Shown piece after piece: positions 8,934 through 18,318 of a stretch of 55,182 nucleotides of DNA; positions within the stretch are counted from its first letter, which is position 1; each line of letters starts with the position of its first letter. The notes below the pieces were generated by a model, which had not been told where the DNA came from, made no database searches, and was given only the letters and a program-made list of their open reading frames with translations. This DNA comes from Rhodoferax sp. (GTDB lineage: Bacteria > Pseudomonadota > Gammaproteobacteria > Burkholderiales > Burkholderiaceae_C): the NCBI GenBank assembly GCA_013791765.1, contig VMTC01000015.1, positions 1-55,182 on the forward strand, in the 5' to 3' direction. Made by a program: the position numbers and the translations under genes.

Positions 8934-10798
8934 ATTTCAATCTTGGAGCCGAGCTCGACCACGGCGTTATTGGGTAGGCGCAAAAAGTCGGCTGCGCCGC
9001 TGGCATTGTGGTGCATCTGCGCAAACAGCTTTTCGCGCCACTGCGACATGCCACTGTTAATGGTCGGCACGATGGTGTCGCGCGACAAGAAATAGCTGGT
9101 GCTCATGGGATTGAGATCGCAACCCCGGCCTTTCATGTGTTGCAGTGCCCAGGGAATGTTGGGATCATTCTTGAAACCGTAGTTGATGATGACCTGCCAG
9201 CAGTCGTGCCCCAGGGATTCGATCTCGAGTCGTTTGGCCAAGCCGATCCAGGGCACTTCATGGTTGCGCACCGTGACAAACAAGTTATTAGCGTGCAACA
9301 CCTTGTTGTGCTTGAGGTTGTGTAGCATGGCATTGGGCACCGTGCCAGCCTCGGCGGTCAGGAATACGGCCGTGCCTTCCACCCGTACGGGCGGACTGAC
9401 AAACACCGCCTCCAAAAAACTGTTCAGGTCAATCGCGTCCGCGCGCAATTTGTCGTTGAGCAGGCGCCTGCCGTCTTTCCAGGTGATCATGAGGATGAAA
9501 ATGGCGCCGCCAATGAGCAGCGGGAACCAGCCGCCGTCAAACAGTTTGAGCAGGTTGGAGGCCCAGAACGCAAAATCGACCACGAAAAAGAAGCTGGTCG
9601 CGCCAATGCACAGCGCCAGGGGCAGCTTCCAGTTGTAGCGAATGACAAAAAAGGTCAGTATGGTGGTGATCAGCATGTCAGTGGTGACCGCAATGCCATA
9701 AGCCCCCGCCAGATTGCTCGAGGACTTGAAGATCATCACCGCCAGCACGATGGTCACAAACAGACCCCAGTTGACAAACGGCAGGTAGATCTGCCCGGTT
9801 TCTTTGACGCTGGTGTGCATGATCTTCAGGCGTGGCAGATAACCGAGCTGAATCACCTGCTTGGTGATCGAGAAGGCGCCGGAGATCAACGCCTGCGACG
9901 CAATCACGGTTGCCAGCGTAGCCAGGCCAACCAGCGGCAACAGGGCCCATTCGGGCGCCATCAGAAAAAATGGGTTGGTCACGGCGGCCGGGTTATTCAG
10001 CAACAGGGCGCCCTGGCCAAAGTAGTTGAGTACCAGCGCGGGCATGACGACGGCAAACCAGGCCAATCGGATCGGCTTCTTGCCGAAATGCCCGAGATCG
10101 GCATAAAGCGCCTCGGCCCCGGTCACGCACAACACCACCGCGCCCAGGATGATGAAGGTGATACCGGGCTGGCGCCAGATGAAGCCCAGCGCGTAGTGCG
10201 GACTGATGGCCCACAATATGCTTGGGTGGCTGGCAATCTGCACCACGCCCAACACGGCAATGCAGGCAAACCAGACCACGGTCAGCGGCCCAAAAAACTT
10301 GCCAATGCCCGCGGTGCCGCGTTTTTGCACCCAAAACAGACCAAACAGAATCAGCAAGGTGAGCGGAATCACGTATTTCTTGAAGGCGGGCGACACCACC
10401 TCGAGTCCTTCCACCGCCGACAGCACCGAAATTGCGGGTGTAATGACACCATCACCATAAAACAGACAGGTGCCAAAAATACCCACCAACAACAAGACCT
10501 TGCGCAGTGCAGGCTTGTCTTTGACCGATTGCGAGGCCAGCGCCAGCATCGCAACCAGGCCACCCTCACCGTTGTTGTCGGCCCGCAGCACCAGCGTGAC
10601 GTACTTGAGCGAGACGATCACGGTCAAGGTCCAAAAGAAGATGGACAAAACGCCATGCACATTGTCTGTGGTGAACGGCACATGGCCGGCGCCAAACACC
10701 TCTTTCATGGCATACAGCACACTGGTGCCGATGTCGCCATAGACGACGCCGATGGCGCCCAGCGTCAACGCCGAAAGAGACGATTTGGTAACTGCCAC
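8930..10798 (-). CDS. kup: Low-affinity potassium uptake protein Kup
   Basis: This is a K+:H+ symporter of the KUP/HAK/KT family in the inner membrane. The 622-residue product begins with the conserved first helix ([24 protein letters not shown]), contains [19 protein letters not shown], and has roughly 12 hydrophobic segments followed by a soluble C-terminal domain of about 150 residues. It lies between gshA (8-base gap) and gshB (4-base overlap), so potassium uptake is transcribed together with glutathione synthesis. Confidence 0.95.
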   Translation of the reverse strand: MAVTKSSLSALTLGAIGVVYGDIGTSVLYAMKEVFGAGHVPFTTDNVHGVLSIFFWTLTVIVSLKYVTLVLRADNNGEGGLVAMLALASQSVKDKPALRKVLLLVGIFGTCLFYGDGVITPAISVLSAVEGLEVVSPAFKKYVIPLTLLILFGLFWVQKRGTAGIGKFFGPLTVVWFACIAVLGVVQIASHPSILWAISPHYALGFIWRQPGITFIILGAVVLCVTGAEALYADLGHFGKKPIRLAWFAVVMPALVLNYFGQGALLLNNPAAVTNPFFLMAPEWALLPLVGLATLATVIASQALISGAFSITKQVIQLGYLPRLKIMHTSVKETGQIYLPFVNWGLFVTIVLAVMIFKSSSNLAGAYGIAVTTDMLITTILTFFVIRYNWKLPLALCIGATSFFFVVDFAFWASNLLKLFDGGWFPLLIGGAIFILMITWKDGRRLLNDKLRADAIDLNSFLEAVFVSPPVRVEGTAVFLTAEAGTVPNAMLHNLKHNKVLHANNLFVTVRNHEVPWIGLAKRLEIESLGHDCWQVIINYGFKNDPNIPWALQHMKGRGCDLNPMSTSYFLSRDTIVPTINSGMSQWREKLFAQMHHNASGAADFLRLPNNAVVELGSKIEI

Positions 10799-10806
10799 GG
10801 TTACGC

Positions 10807-12099
10807 TTAGTCGTAAACCTCGGCCTCGGGATTTGTCGCTTCAAGCTCATAGCTGGCGGCCAGCATCGCCAGACGCCCCACCACGCCATACATGTAAAAG
10901 CGGTTCGGGGCGCTGGCCCCGGGGCGCACGCCGGGCTGCGGCATATGGGTACTGTGCTCAAACGCCAGGGGAACGAAATCCGCGCCCGGTGCGCTCAGGT
11001 CTTCATCGATGCCACGGCCGGCATGGATGCGGTAAAACCCGCCGACCACGTAGCGATCCATCATGTAGACCACTGGCTCGGCGACCGCGTCGTTCATGCG
11101 CTCCTTGGTCAGCACCCCTTCCTGGACTAGGATGTCGTGCGGCTGCGCAGCGCGTGTGCCGCCGCCCTGCTGTTGCGCCTGCAAACTCAGCGCCTGCAAT
11201 TCCTTGGCGTCGCGCACGGTGACGATGCCCATGGCGTGGGCGGAGTTGTCTGCCTTGAGCACTACATAGGGCCTTTCCTTGATGCCGTACTCTTTGTACT
11301 TACGCCGAATTTTGGTGAGCAAGGCATCGACCTGGGTGCTCAAGCATTCCAGGCCGACGCCCTGGGCCAAATTGGCGTCATCACATTTTTCAAACAGAGG
11401 GTTAATCAGCCAGGAATCAATCCCCAGCAACTTGCCCATGCGCTTGGCCACCTCTTCATAACATTTAAAGTGGGTGCTCTTGCGCCGAGTGCTCCAACCT
11501 GCATGCAAGGGCGGCAGAACGTATTGCTCGTAAATCTCTTCCAGAATGCCGGGAACGCCCGCGCTGAGGTCGTTGTTGAGCAAAATCGTGCACGGGTCAA
11601 AGTCTTTCACGCCCAGTCGGCGCTTGCCACGAATGACGGGCTCCAAGGTGATCGACTCGCCATTGGCCATGGCCAGCGTCGTTGTTTTCTTGATGGCAGG
11701 GTCAATCGAACCCAGGCGCACATTCAGGCCGGCCATTTGGAAAATGCGCTGCAACTGGGCCAGACTGGCCAGGTAACCAGCATGCGTGGCGTGGTTTTCG
11801 GGAATCACCAGCAGGTTGCGCGCCTCCGGGCAGATCTTCTCGATCGCGGCCATGGCGGCCTGCACCGCCAGCGGCAGCATCTCAGCCGTCAGGTGGTGCC
11901 AGCCGCAGGGGAACAGATTGGTGTCGACCGGTGCGAGCTTGAAGCCGGCGTTGCGTACATCGACCGAACTGTAGAACGGCGGCGTGTGCTCCATCCATTC
12001 CAGCCGGAACCAGCGCTCAATGGCCGGCATGGAGTCGAGCACGCGTTGCTCCAGTTCGTTGATCGGGCCGGTGAGGGCAGTGACGAGATTTGGAACCAT
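10807..12099 (-). CDS. gshA: Glutamate-cysteine ligase, proteobacterial type
   Basis: This enzyme makes gamma-glutamylcysteine, the first step of glutathione synthesis. The 430-residue product belongs to the GshA type found in many beta- and acidophilic gammaproteobacteria, which is unrelated in length and motifs to E. coli GshA. Diagnostic stretches are [10 protein letters not shown]-like text near residue 25, [33 protein letters not shown] and [15 protein letters not shown]. It is the first gene of gshA-kup-gshB on the minus strand. A short dyad at 12140-12154 lies upstream. Confidence 0.9.
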   Translation of the reverse strand: MVPNLVTALTGPINELEQRVLDSMPAIERWFRLEWMEHTPPFYSSVDVRNAGFKLAPVDTNLFPCGWHHLTAEMLPLAVQAAMAAIEKICPEARNLLVIPENHATHAGYLASLAQLQRIFQMAGLNVRLGSIDPAIKKTTTLAMANGESITLEPVIRGKRRLGVKDFDPCTILLNNDLSAGVPGILEEIYEQYVLPPLHAGWSTRRKSTHFKCYEEVAKRMGKLLGIDSWLINPLFEKCDDANLAQGVGLECLSTQVDALLTKIRRKYKEYGIKERPYVVLKADNSAHAMGIVTVRDAKELQALSLQAQQQGGGTRAAQPHDILVQEGVLTKERMNDAVAEPVVYMMDRYVVGGFYRIHAGRGIDEDLSAPGADFVPLAFEHSTHMPQPGVRPGASAPNRFYMYGVVGRLAMLAASYELEATNPEAEVYD

Positions 12100-12139
12100 A
12101 CGGTCTTTTTTTAATACTTTAGAGTCACAATTTTAACGC

Positions 12140-12154
12140 TTGAGTTTGACTCAA
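12140..12154. promoter_or_regulatory. Small dyad upstream of gshA
   Basis: TTGAGT and its complement ACTCAA are separated by TTG, about 41 bases upstream of the gshA start and past the proA stop. A third ACTCAA copy follows six bases later. It could be an operator for gshA or a weak 3' hairpin for proA; nothing in the sequence decides between these. Confidence 0.3.
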
Positions 12155-12202
12155 CAACTCAAAATTCGAAACCGATGCAAGCGCCGCCCGCAAGTCGCGA
12201 GT

Positions 12203-13537
12203 TTAAGCGCGCAATTCACCGTCGCCCAGCACCACGTACTTTAGTGAGGTCAGGCCTTCGATGCCGACCGGGCCACGGGCGTGAAATTTGTCGGTCGAAA
12301 TACCGATTTCGGCCCCCAGGCCGTACTCAAAGCCATCGGCAAAGCGCGTGCTGGTGTTGACCATGACGCTGGCGGAATCGACCTCGCGCAAGAACTGCTG
12401 GGCATGCATGTGATCGCGCGTCAAGATGGCATCGGTATGGTGGCTCGAATACTGGTTGATGTGGGCAATAGCCTCATCCACGCCGGCCACCACCTTGATG
12501 CTGATGATCGGCGCCAGGTATTCCTCAGACCAGTCAGACTCCTGGGCTGACAGCAGCACCGGTCTGGTCTTTAATTCTGAATCAATAGCAATACATGCAG
12601 TATCCACGAGGGCTAGAGCCTGATTTGATTCAAATATAGCAAGCGTTTCCGGGTCGCACCGCATCTCGACCCCCTTGGCGGCGAAGACCTGCCCAATCAG
12701 GGGCAAAAACTCCGCTGCCACGGCGCGCGCCACCAGCAGGCTCTCGGTGGCGTTGCATGGACTGTATTTGTTGGTTTTGGCGTTGTCGGCCACCCGCACC
12801 GCCATGGCGATGTCGCAGGGGTCGTCCACGTAGGTGTGGCAGTTGCCGTCCAGGTGCTTGATGACCGGCACTTTCGCATCACGACTGATGCGCTCGATCA
12901 AGCCCTTGCCACCGCGCGGGATGATCACATCCACATACTGCGCCATGGTGATCAACTGGCCCACCACGGCGCGGTCGGTGGTTTGCACCAGTTGCACCGC
13001 CTCCAGCGGCAACCCGCTCTCCGAGAGTGCTTGCTGCACCAGTCTGGCCAGCGCCTTGTTGGACTCAATCGCTTCCGAGCCGCCGCGCAAGATGCAGGCA
13101 TTGCCGCTCTTGATCGACAGGCTGGCCGCTTCGATCGTCACGTTCGGGCGGCTCTCGAAAATCATGCCAAACACGCCGATCGGCACCCGCATTTGCCCCA
13201 CGCGAATGCCGCTGGGCTGCTGGCGCAGCGCCGTGATCTCGCCAATGATGTCCGCCATGCCAGCGAGCTGCTCGCAGCCCTGGGCGCAGGTCTCGATCAC
13301 CTTGGGCGTCAATTTCAGCCGGTCCACCAGCGGCGCGGCCAGGCCCGCAGCTAGCGCGCGCTCAATGTCCCGGGCGTTGTCGATCTGCAGCGCCTGCACA
13401 TTGGCACGCAGCAGCTTGGCCAGTTTGCGCAGTGCTTCATTTTTAGTAGCTGTCTGCGCCCTTGCCATAAGGGCTGAGGCCTGTTTTGCTTTAAAACCAA
13501 GGGCGTTGGTGTAGTCGTTGATGTTGAGGGGATTCAT
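12203..13537 (-). CDS. proA: Gamma-glutamyl phosphate reductase with in-frame repeat insertion
   Basis: This NADPH-dependent enzyme of proline synthesis reduces gamma-glutamyl phosphate to the semialdehyde. Conserved parts include [14 protein letters not shown], the catalytic cysteine C261 in [14 protein letters not shown], and [16 protein letters not shown]. The start at 13537 ([14 protein letters not shown]) matches relatives; the frame is open upstream to 13669 but that part is not conserved. The product is 444 residues against about 417 in E. coli. The surplus falls at residues 300-322 ([19 protein letters not shown]), which is the translation of a dispersed repeat copy on the other strand (12571-12642). 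The insertion keeps the frame and lies in a surface-type region away from C261. Confidence 0.93.
   Translation of the reverse strand: MNPLNINDYTNALGFKAKQASALMARAQTATKNEALRKLAKLLRANVQALQIDNARDIERALAAGLAAPLVDRLKLTPKVIETCAQGCEQLAGMADIIGEITALRQQPSGIRVGQMRVPIGVFGMIFESRPNVTIEAASLSIKSGNACILRGGSEAIESNKALARLVQQALSESGLPLEAVQLVQTTDRAVVGQLITMAQYVDVIIPRGGKGLIERISRDAKVPVIKHLDGNCHTYVDDPCDIAMAVRVADNAKTNKYSPCNATESLLVARAVAAEFLPLIGQVFAAKGVEMRCDPETLAIFESNQALALVDTACIAIDSELKTRPVLLSAQESDWSEEYLAPIISIKVVAGVDEAIAHINQYSSHHTDAILTRDHMHAQQFLREVDSASVMVNTSTRFADGFEYGLGAEIGISTDKFHARGPVGIEGLTSLKYVVLGDGELRA
12571..12642 (+). repeat. Dispersed repeat copy A, in frame inside proA
   Basis: The core GAGGGCTAGAGCCTGATTT is flanked by AATCAATAGCAAT on the left and CAAATATAGCAA on the right. 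It matches copies at 15461, 18609, 29225, 32427, 36521 and 42886. Here it is translated on the opposite strand as an insertion of about 20 residues in ProA. Strand is given as the orientation of GGGCTAGAGCC. Confidence 0.8.
13441..13498 (+). repeat. Dispersed repeat copy B, degenerate, inside the proA 5' end
   Basis: TAGTAGCTGTCTGCGCCC and, 16 bases on, AGGGCTGAGGCCTGTTTT align without gaps to copy G at about 28 of 41 positions. It encodes residues of the ProA N-terminus ([18 protein letters not shown]) that also align with normal ProA without any insertion. It may be a resemblance by chance or a gene-conversion patch; this is the least certain copy. Confidence 0.3.
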
Positions 13538-13646
13538 ATACGCTTCACTCAAATTCCACAATGGACAGGGTGCGCCCAAGGGGTGCGCGCCGCATCGCTG
13601 CATTTTGGCAGAGTTGCTACACGCCCCGCGGGCCCGAAGCAGCCGG

Positions 13647-13790
13647 TCACGGCTTCCTGAAACAGGCATTCAGTGTTCGCAGCTGGCGATGCGGGAATTT
13701 CATCCACTGCAACCGGCTATCCGGCGGCAACTTGAAATGCTCGGCGTCATTGGGAGAATTCAACCGAGATTGTTCACCGGTGCGGCCCAT
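13647..13790 (-). CDS. Possible 47-residue small protein
   Basis: A short frame runs from ATG at 13790, 12 bases past the DUF1499 gene stop, to TGA at 13647, ahead of proA. The product ([19 protein letters not shown], then [18 protein letters not shown] and a Cys-containing end) has normal-looking codon use, but I recognise no family and see no Shine-Dalgarno sequence. It may be the remnant of a longer gene or a chance frame in the 265-base proA upstream region. Confidence 0.22.
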   Translation of the reverse strand: MGRTGEQSRLNSPNDAEHFKLPPDSRLQWMKFPHRQLRTLNACFRKP

Positions 13791-13802
13791 GGGCGAATTA
13801 AC

Positions 13803-14294
13803 TCATGGCGCTGCTGCCAAAGCCGCACGCACTACTTCAATGCGTTTACGGTTCGCACCAAGGTCGCTTTTGCCTAAACGTGAGGCCGAGCGCACTTGGA
13901 TGACGTTGGCGGTAGGGTCAAACCAAAATTCTACGTCGTCAACATATTTCATCAGCGCGGTGGTGTATTGGGCATACAAGTAGTCGGGAGCGTTGGTTAT
14001 GAGCTTAGCGCCATCCATGCCTTCCACAATACCTTTTAGTTTTGCAATGGTGCTTGGGCCGTCGCCGGGCAGTGCGAGTGGCGCAATGCTGGAATACGTG
14101 CGTTGAGGGTGGTCTGGGTAGAGGTCGGCCTGGCTGCTGACGCTGTTGTCGGTGGAGGAGAGTCCTTTGAGTTTGCCTTGCTGTAGCCCTAAATCTGTGG
14201 GAGCCTTGCCATGCAGCAGACCCATCTGTCCAGCAACGATGGCACTCACTACCAGAGCCAAAGCCACGATAACTATCCACTTCATAATCAACAA
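13803..14294 (-). CDS. DUF1499 family membrane-anchored protein
   Basis: This is a conserved protein of unknown function. One N-terminal hydrophobic segment (MKWIVIVALALVVSAIVAG) is followed by a DUF1499-type domain, with DNSVSSQADLYPDH early and the conserved tail VDDVEFWFDPTANVIQVRSASRLGKSDLGANR. The start is ambiguous. The usual ATG is at 14285, but GGAG lies eight bases before a TTG at 14294, which I prefer; an ATG at 14309 is a third choice. It is on the same strand as proA with about 265 bases between them. Confidence 0.8.
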   Translation of the reverse strand: MLIMKWIVIVALALVVSAIVAGQMGLLHGKAPTDLGLQQGKLKGLSSTDNSVSSQADLYPDHPQRTYSSIAPLALPGDGPSTIAKLKGIVEGMDGAKLITNAPDYLYAQYTTALMKYVDDVEFWFDPTANVIQVRSASRLGKSDLGANRKRIEVVRAALAAAP

Positions 14295-14496
14295 TGCGTT
14301 TTCTCCCATGTTTTGCGACCCTGTTGCAGCCACCCATTTTCAATTCTAGGGGGCGACTGTTTGGCGGGGGCTTGGGATGGACACGATGGAGGTGCTGGTT
14401 GTCGGGTCATGGACAATGATCGGCATTTTCCATCAACTGCCTGACCGGTGGCGCTGCCTGCAAGTTCCATAATCACGCTCCAAAACACCGCCCATC

Positions 14497-15420
14497 ATGC
14501 CAACACCCTGCCTGCCCCCCGATATCCGCATTTTTGAGCGCGGCTGGCTCTCGTCCAACAACATTCTGATTTGTGGGCGTGATGCCTGCGCGCTGATTGA
14601 CAGCGGCTACGTCAGCCATGCGCCCCAAACCCTGGCGCTGGTGCAAGCGGCGCTGCAAGGGCGAACCCTCGATGTGCTGGTCAGCACCCACCTGCACAGC
14701 GACCACTGCGGCGGCAACGCGGCACTGCAAAGCGCGTACCCGGCGCTGGTCACCCATATTCCGCCTGGGCAGGCCGGCCACGTCGAGAGCTGGGACCCGC
14801 AGGCACTGACCTACACGCCGACCGGGCAGAGTTGCCCCCAGTTCCGCTTCGATGCGCTGCTGGCCCCGGGCAGTGAGCTGCGGCTCGGCGACGAGCTGTG
14901 GCAAGTGCACGCCGCACCGGGACACGACCCGCACTCGGTGATCTTGTTTGAGCCGACCTCGCGCACCCTGATTTCGGCCGATGCCTTGTGGCAACGCGGC
15001 TTTGGCGTGGTGTTTCCGGAGCTGGAAGGGCTGGACGCGTTTGAGGCCGTCGGCCAGACCATTGATCTGATCGAGTCGCTGGCGCCCAAGCTGGTGATAC
15101 CCGGGCACGGCAGCGCCTTTGAGGGCGTCACACAAGCCATTGCCGTGGCGCGCGCGCGCCTGGACAGCTTTGTCTCACAACCGGCCAAACACATCAGCTA
15201 CGCGGCGAAAGTGCTGCTCAAATTCAAGCTGCTCGAAGTGCAAGCCATCGCGTTGGAGGAACTCATCACTTGGGCCAGCGCCACGCCCTATTTTTCGATG
15301 ATTTTCGAGCAGCACTTCCCGCAGCAGGATTTTCGGCAGTGGATCGAACAGCTGATTGGCGACTTGATCCGCTCGGGCGCGGCGTCGCGCGCCGGACTGA
15401 TGCTGCGCAATGCCGGATGA
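14497..15420 (+). CDS. Metallo-beta-lactamase-fold hydrolase
   Basis: This 307-residue protein has the MBL-fold metal site HxHxDH in VSTHLHSDHCGG, a later histidine in HAAPGHDPHSV, the bridging aspartate in LISADALWQRGFG and the final histidine in IPGHGSAFEG. The roughly 90-residue C-terminal helical part is typical of the glyoxalase II/lactonase-like branch. No substrate can be assigned. A CGAA-loop terminator follows at once. Confidence 0.88.
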   Translation: MPTPCLPPDIRIFERGWLSSNNILICGRDACALIDSGYVSHAPQTLALVQAALQGRTLDVLVSTHLHSDHCGGNAALQSAYPALVTHIPPGQAGHVESWDPQALTYTPTGQSCPQFRFDALLAPGSELRLGDELWQVHAAPGHDPHSVILFEPTSRTLISADALWQRGFGVVFPELEGLDAFEAVGQTIDLIESLAPKLVIPGHGSAFEGVTQAIAVARARLDSFVSQPAKHISYAAKVLLKFKLLEVQAIALEELITWASATPYFSMIFEQHFPQQDFRQWIEQLIGDLIRSGAASRAGLMLRNAG

Positions 15421-15424
15421 AAGA

Positions 15425-15448
15425 CGGCACCCGAAGGTGCCGTTTCGA
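15425..15448. terminator. Terminator hairpin after the MBL-fold gene and the glcB 3' fragment
   Basis: ACGGCACC-CGAA-GGTGCCGT is a perfect 8 bp stem with a tetraloop at 15425-15444, followed by TTC on the plus strand. It serves the MBL-fold gene. It is also the counterpart of the terminator at 18571-18596, so it belonged to the second glcB 3' end. Confidence 0.75.
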
Positions 15449-15460
15449 TGGAATTGCTTG

Positions 15461-15525
15461 TTTTATAAGCCAAATCAGCCTCCAGCCCTCGTGTCTATTG
15501 CCTAAGCAGCTATCTATTTCATAAG
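15461..15525 (-). repeat. Dispersed repeat copy C, downstream of the glcB 3' fragment
   Basis: Contains AAATCAGCCTCCAGCCCTCG, then TATTGCCTAAGCAGCTATCTAT. It matches the other copies in reverse orientation. It occupies the same position relative to the glcB fragment as copy D does relative to intact glcB, so it was part of the duplicated segment or was acquired before the copies separated. Confidence 0.7.
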
Positions 15526-15529
15526 CACC

Positions 15530-15785
15530 TTAGACGGCCAAAGCCATCACCGCCGCCGCCTTCACCTTCAGCCGCCATGCGTGCAGCAAGGGCTCGGTGT
15601 AGCCACTGGGTTGCGCCAAGCCCTTGAACACCAGATCACACGCGGCCATGTAGGCCATGCTGGTGTCAAAGTGCCCCGCCATCGGCTGGTACAGCGGGTC
15701 ACCGGCGTTCTGCTGATCCACCACCGCCGCCATGCGCTCAAAGGTTTCCTTCACTTGGCGCTGGGTCACGACGCCATGGTGCAGC
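15530..15785 (-). pseudogene. 3'-terminal fragment of a second malate synthase G gene
   Basis: The last 80 or so residues (from LHHGV through [20 protein letters not shown] to [13 protein letters not shown]) are nearly the same as the C-terminus of GlcB encoded at 18683-20959, with differences such as GHFDTS for GNFDTS and GLAQPS for GMAQPS. Similarity stops upstream of LHHG, near 15785, where unrelated sequence begins. The fragment lacks the catalytic regions and cannot work alone. With its own terminator and repeat copy it forms a diverged direct repeat of the intact gene's 3' end, and the two copies bracket the decayed cassette at 15863-18540. Confidence 0.88.
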
Positions 15786-15862
15786 CCGCGCACCCTGTCA
15801 CAAGGATGCAGGTTTTGTGAAGGCACAATGGGCTGATCGAGAAACCCGTCTTAAATTACACA

Positions 15863-16246
15863 ATGGCTCGCATATTTGACAATATTGTCCAGGACTGGCT
15901 GGGCGCTTTGCGCGCCACCCTGCAAGTTTCCAAACGCTCCTATTTTTGCGTGGGTTATCTGAACCTTCGGGGTTGGCAAGCCATTGACGACTTGATTGCA
16001 CCTGGGGACCCTGCCAAGGGCCAAGTTTCTCGTGTCCTGGCCGGCATGCAGCGTCCACCCCACGAAGAAATTCGCAAACTGTACCGACAGTCTCAAGAAG
16101 TTGGTCTGATCGACAACGCCACGGCCAGCCGTCTCAAACCCCAGTGCGCTGCGCACCTGCGTGAGCAAATCACCTTGGGCATTCCTACCGGGCAAGACGA
16201 AGCCAGTTTGCGCCGCTTGGCCCGCCAAGGTTCCAGCGATGATTGA
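15863..16246 (+). pseudogene. N-terminal remnant of a PLD-domain helicase
   Basis: The 127-residue frame begins MARIFDNIVQDWLGALRATL and continues SYFCVGYLNLRGWQAIDDLI. From memory this is the N-terminus of large (about 1,000 residue) superfamily 2 helicases with an N-terminal phospholipase D-like region, often found in restriction or defence islands. It stops after LRRLARQGSSDD, where relatives continue into the PLD motif and helicase, so a deletion has removed the rest. It overlaps the ATPase gene downstream by eight bases. Whether the short product is made is unknown. Confidence 0.65.
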
Positions 16247-17741
16247 GCTCTCCCCCGCCCAAGCCGCCGAACGCATCCCCGCGCTGCTGGCCGCTTCTGA
16301 GAGCCGCACGCTCGACTTCAAACGCATCAGCGGCAAGCAAGGCCGCATGTACGAGGCTGTCTGCGCCTTTGCCAATACCGAGGGCGGTTTGCTGGTGCTC
16401 GGCATTGGCGACGCCAAAGCCATGAAGCCGGGCGACAAGCCGCAGAGCCGCTTGTTTGGCATTGAAGAAAACGCAGAAGGCTTTGATGACTTTCGGCGCG
16501 AACTGCTCAACCGCTTTACCCCCGCCATCACCAAACTGCACTGGATTCGCGTGCCCTGCACGCTGAACAACGGGCAGCCGGGGAGTGTGGTGCTGTTGCG
16601 CGTCGAGAAGAGTGATCAGGTGCACTCCATTGTGGGCAACGGCACCTGGACGCGCATGGATGCCAGCAACCGTGAGCTGAGCGCGGCGGAGATTGCCGAC
16701 TTGGCCTACCAGCGTGGCGTGAAAAGTGCCGAAACGTTGCCGATGCCGGTGGCACTGAACCTGCTGGATTCCGGCGCGTGGCGCAGCTACTGCACTACGC
16801 GCGGTTTAGCTAATGCTGATTTGGCAGTGCGCTTGCCACGGTTGGGCCTTGCTGTGTCTGTGGATGGCGGCTTGCAGCCACTGCTGGCAGCGTTGCTGCT
16901 GTTTGCCGATGAGCCGGGGGCGCTGCTGGCTGGGCAAGGCATGCGGGCGGATATTCGGGTGTTCCATTACCAAGGCAAGGCGGTGCAGCGTGGCGAGGTG
17001 CCTAACCTGGTACTACCGCCAAAAACTATCACCGGCCCGGTGATAGAGCAGATTGCCAAGGCGCAAGCCTACGTGCTGGACCGGGTGGCGCAGGGGTTGG
17101 TGATGGAGGGTTCGGGCTTCAAGACGCGCTACCGTTTCCCGGAACGGGTGATTAAAGAGGCCATTACCAACGCTGTGTTGCACCGCGACTACCGGCTCAA
17201 CCGCGACATCCACATCCGCATTTTTGATGACCGGGTGGAGGTGAAAAGCCCGGGGCGGCTGCCCGGCAATCTGACGCCTGCCACCGTCGACAAAGCAGGC
17301 TCTGTGCCGCGCAACAGTTTGCTCGCGCGACACTTGCGCGAGTTTCCCAATCCGCCCAATGTGGATGCGGGCGAGGGGGTGCCCATGATGTTTGCGCAAA
17401 TGGAACAGGCCAAACTGTACGAGCCGCTGTACCGCTAGCAACTGGATGGGGCGGTGCCTACGCTGCTGGTGACGTTGCTGAACGAAGAGCGCCCACCGCC
17501 GTGGGTGCAGGTGAGTGACTGGATTGACCGCAATGGCCCGATTGCCAACAGCAAACTGCGGGAGATTTCGGGGCTGGATACGTTGGCAGCCTCCAAGCAG
17601 TTGCGGCAGTGGGTCGTGCAAGGCGTGTTGGTGGCGCTGCCCGCCGCTTCACGCCAACAGGCCAGTTACACCAAACCTGAGCTGGCCGAGCTGGCGGATT
17701 TGTCTCTTTCATTATCTTTTGGCTTGGATAATGAAATTTGA
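16239..17741 (+). pseudogene. AlbA/Schlafen-type ATP-binding protein gene with an in-frame amber codon
   Basis: The start at 16239 gives MIELSPAQAAERIPALLA, with the AlbA_2 (Schlafen-type ATP-binding) domain at about residues 20-150 (SRTLDFKRISGKQGRMYEAV, FANTEGGLLVLGI). A GHKL-like ATP-binding segment lies at about 300-370 (FPERVIKEAITNAVLHRDY, DRVEVKSPGRLPGNLT). The frame meets TAG at 17436-17438 after KLYEPLYR. It then continues without shift to 17741 with typical C-terminal winged-helix sequence (SDWIDRNGPIANSKLREISG). A single CAG-to-TAG change would explain this. A GTG at 17454 could start the C-terminal part separately. Proteins of this family are thought to act as transcription regulators or defence ATPases. 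Confidence 0.75.
17708..17735. repeat. Palindromic site 1, TTCATTATC-N10-GATAATGAA
   Basis: Perfect 9 bp arms around a 10-base spacer, covering the last codons and stop of the AlbA-type ATPase gene. The same arms and spacer length recur at 18433-18460. Single arms also occur at 17783-17791 and, as TTTATCCATGAA, across the start codon of the DprA-like gene. Confidence 0.75.
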
Positions 17742-17751
17742 AGTGCAATAA

Positions 17752-17773
17752 AACCTATATGTATCAATAGGTT
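17752..17773. promoter_or_regulatory. 7 bp dyad in the DprA-like gene upstream region
   Basis: AACCTAT and ATAGGTT are separated by eight bases, about 40 bases upstream of the start at 17811. Together with the TTCATTATC half-site at 17783-17791 this suggests an AT-rich operator and promoter region. Confidence 0.35.
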
Positions 17774-17810
17774 ATGTCATTGTTCATTATCCAAAGCTGT
17801 ATCTTTATCC

Positions 17811-18314
17811 ATGAAAACCTGGCACGCCACCCACCAAAGTCTGGCCCTGACTGGCGTGGGTGGGCAAGCCTTGCTGACGCAACCCATGATGGCCTTCTTC
17901 GCCTCCCGCCAGTGCCCCGGCACGGCCATTCGAGCGGCCATTGACTGGGCTTTGCAGCAGGCCCAGGCTCGGCAGGTCGTGATTAGTGGCTTTCATGCAC
18001 CGCTGGAGCAGTCGGTGTTGACGGTGCTGCTGCAAGCGCGCAGCCCTGTGGTGGTTGTATTGGCCCGGCCAGTCGACGGTGCCAAGCTGCCGTCCGCGTG
18101 GGTTGAACCCATGGCGCAGGGTCGTGTGGCAGTGGTTAGCAGCGTTGCCACAGCCAAGCGACTCACTGTTGAGAGGGCTACCTTGCGTAATGCGCAGGTA
18201 GCACAACTGGCTACCAACATCGTGGTGGCGTACGCGAGTTCGGGTGGAAGTCTGGCGGATTTGTTGGCGAAGTGGCGGCACACAATGCTTATCGAGATGT
18301 TCAAAAAGGACTGA
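17811..18314 (+). CDS. DprA/Smf-like Rossmann-fold protein
   Basis: The 167-residue product resembles the nucleotide-binding core of DprA/Smf: GVGGQALL at the N-terminal glycine loop, VVISGFHAPLEQSVL, and the late motif LRNAQVAQLATNIVVAYASSGGSL, which corresponds to RN-x-IIA-x-LS in DprA. It is only about half the size of a full DprA and lacks the C-terminal winged helix. Such short DprA-like proteins occur in defence-type operons next to AlbA-type and AAA ATPases, as here. The function is not known. The start lies inside a TTTATCC/ATGAA half-palindrome. It is the only undamaged reading frame in the cassette. Confidence 0.7.
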   Translation: MKTWHATHQSLALTGVGGQALLTQPMMAFFASRQCPGTAIRAAIDWALQQAQARQVVISGFHAPLEQSVLTVLLQARSPVVVVLARPVDGAKLPSAWVEPMAQGRVAVVSSVATAKRLTVERATLRNAQVAQLATNIVVAYASSGGSLADLLAKWRHTMLIEMFKKD

Positions 18315-18318
18315 TTCA

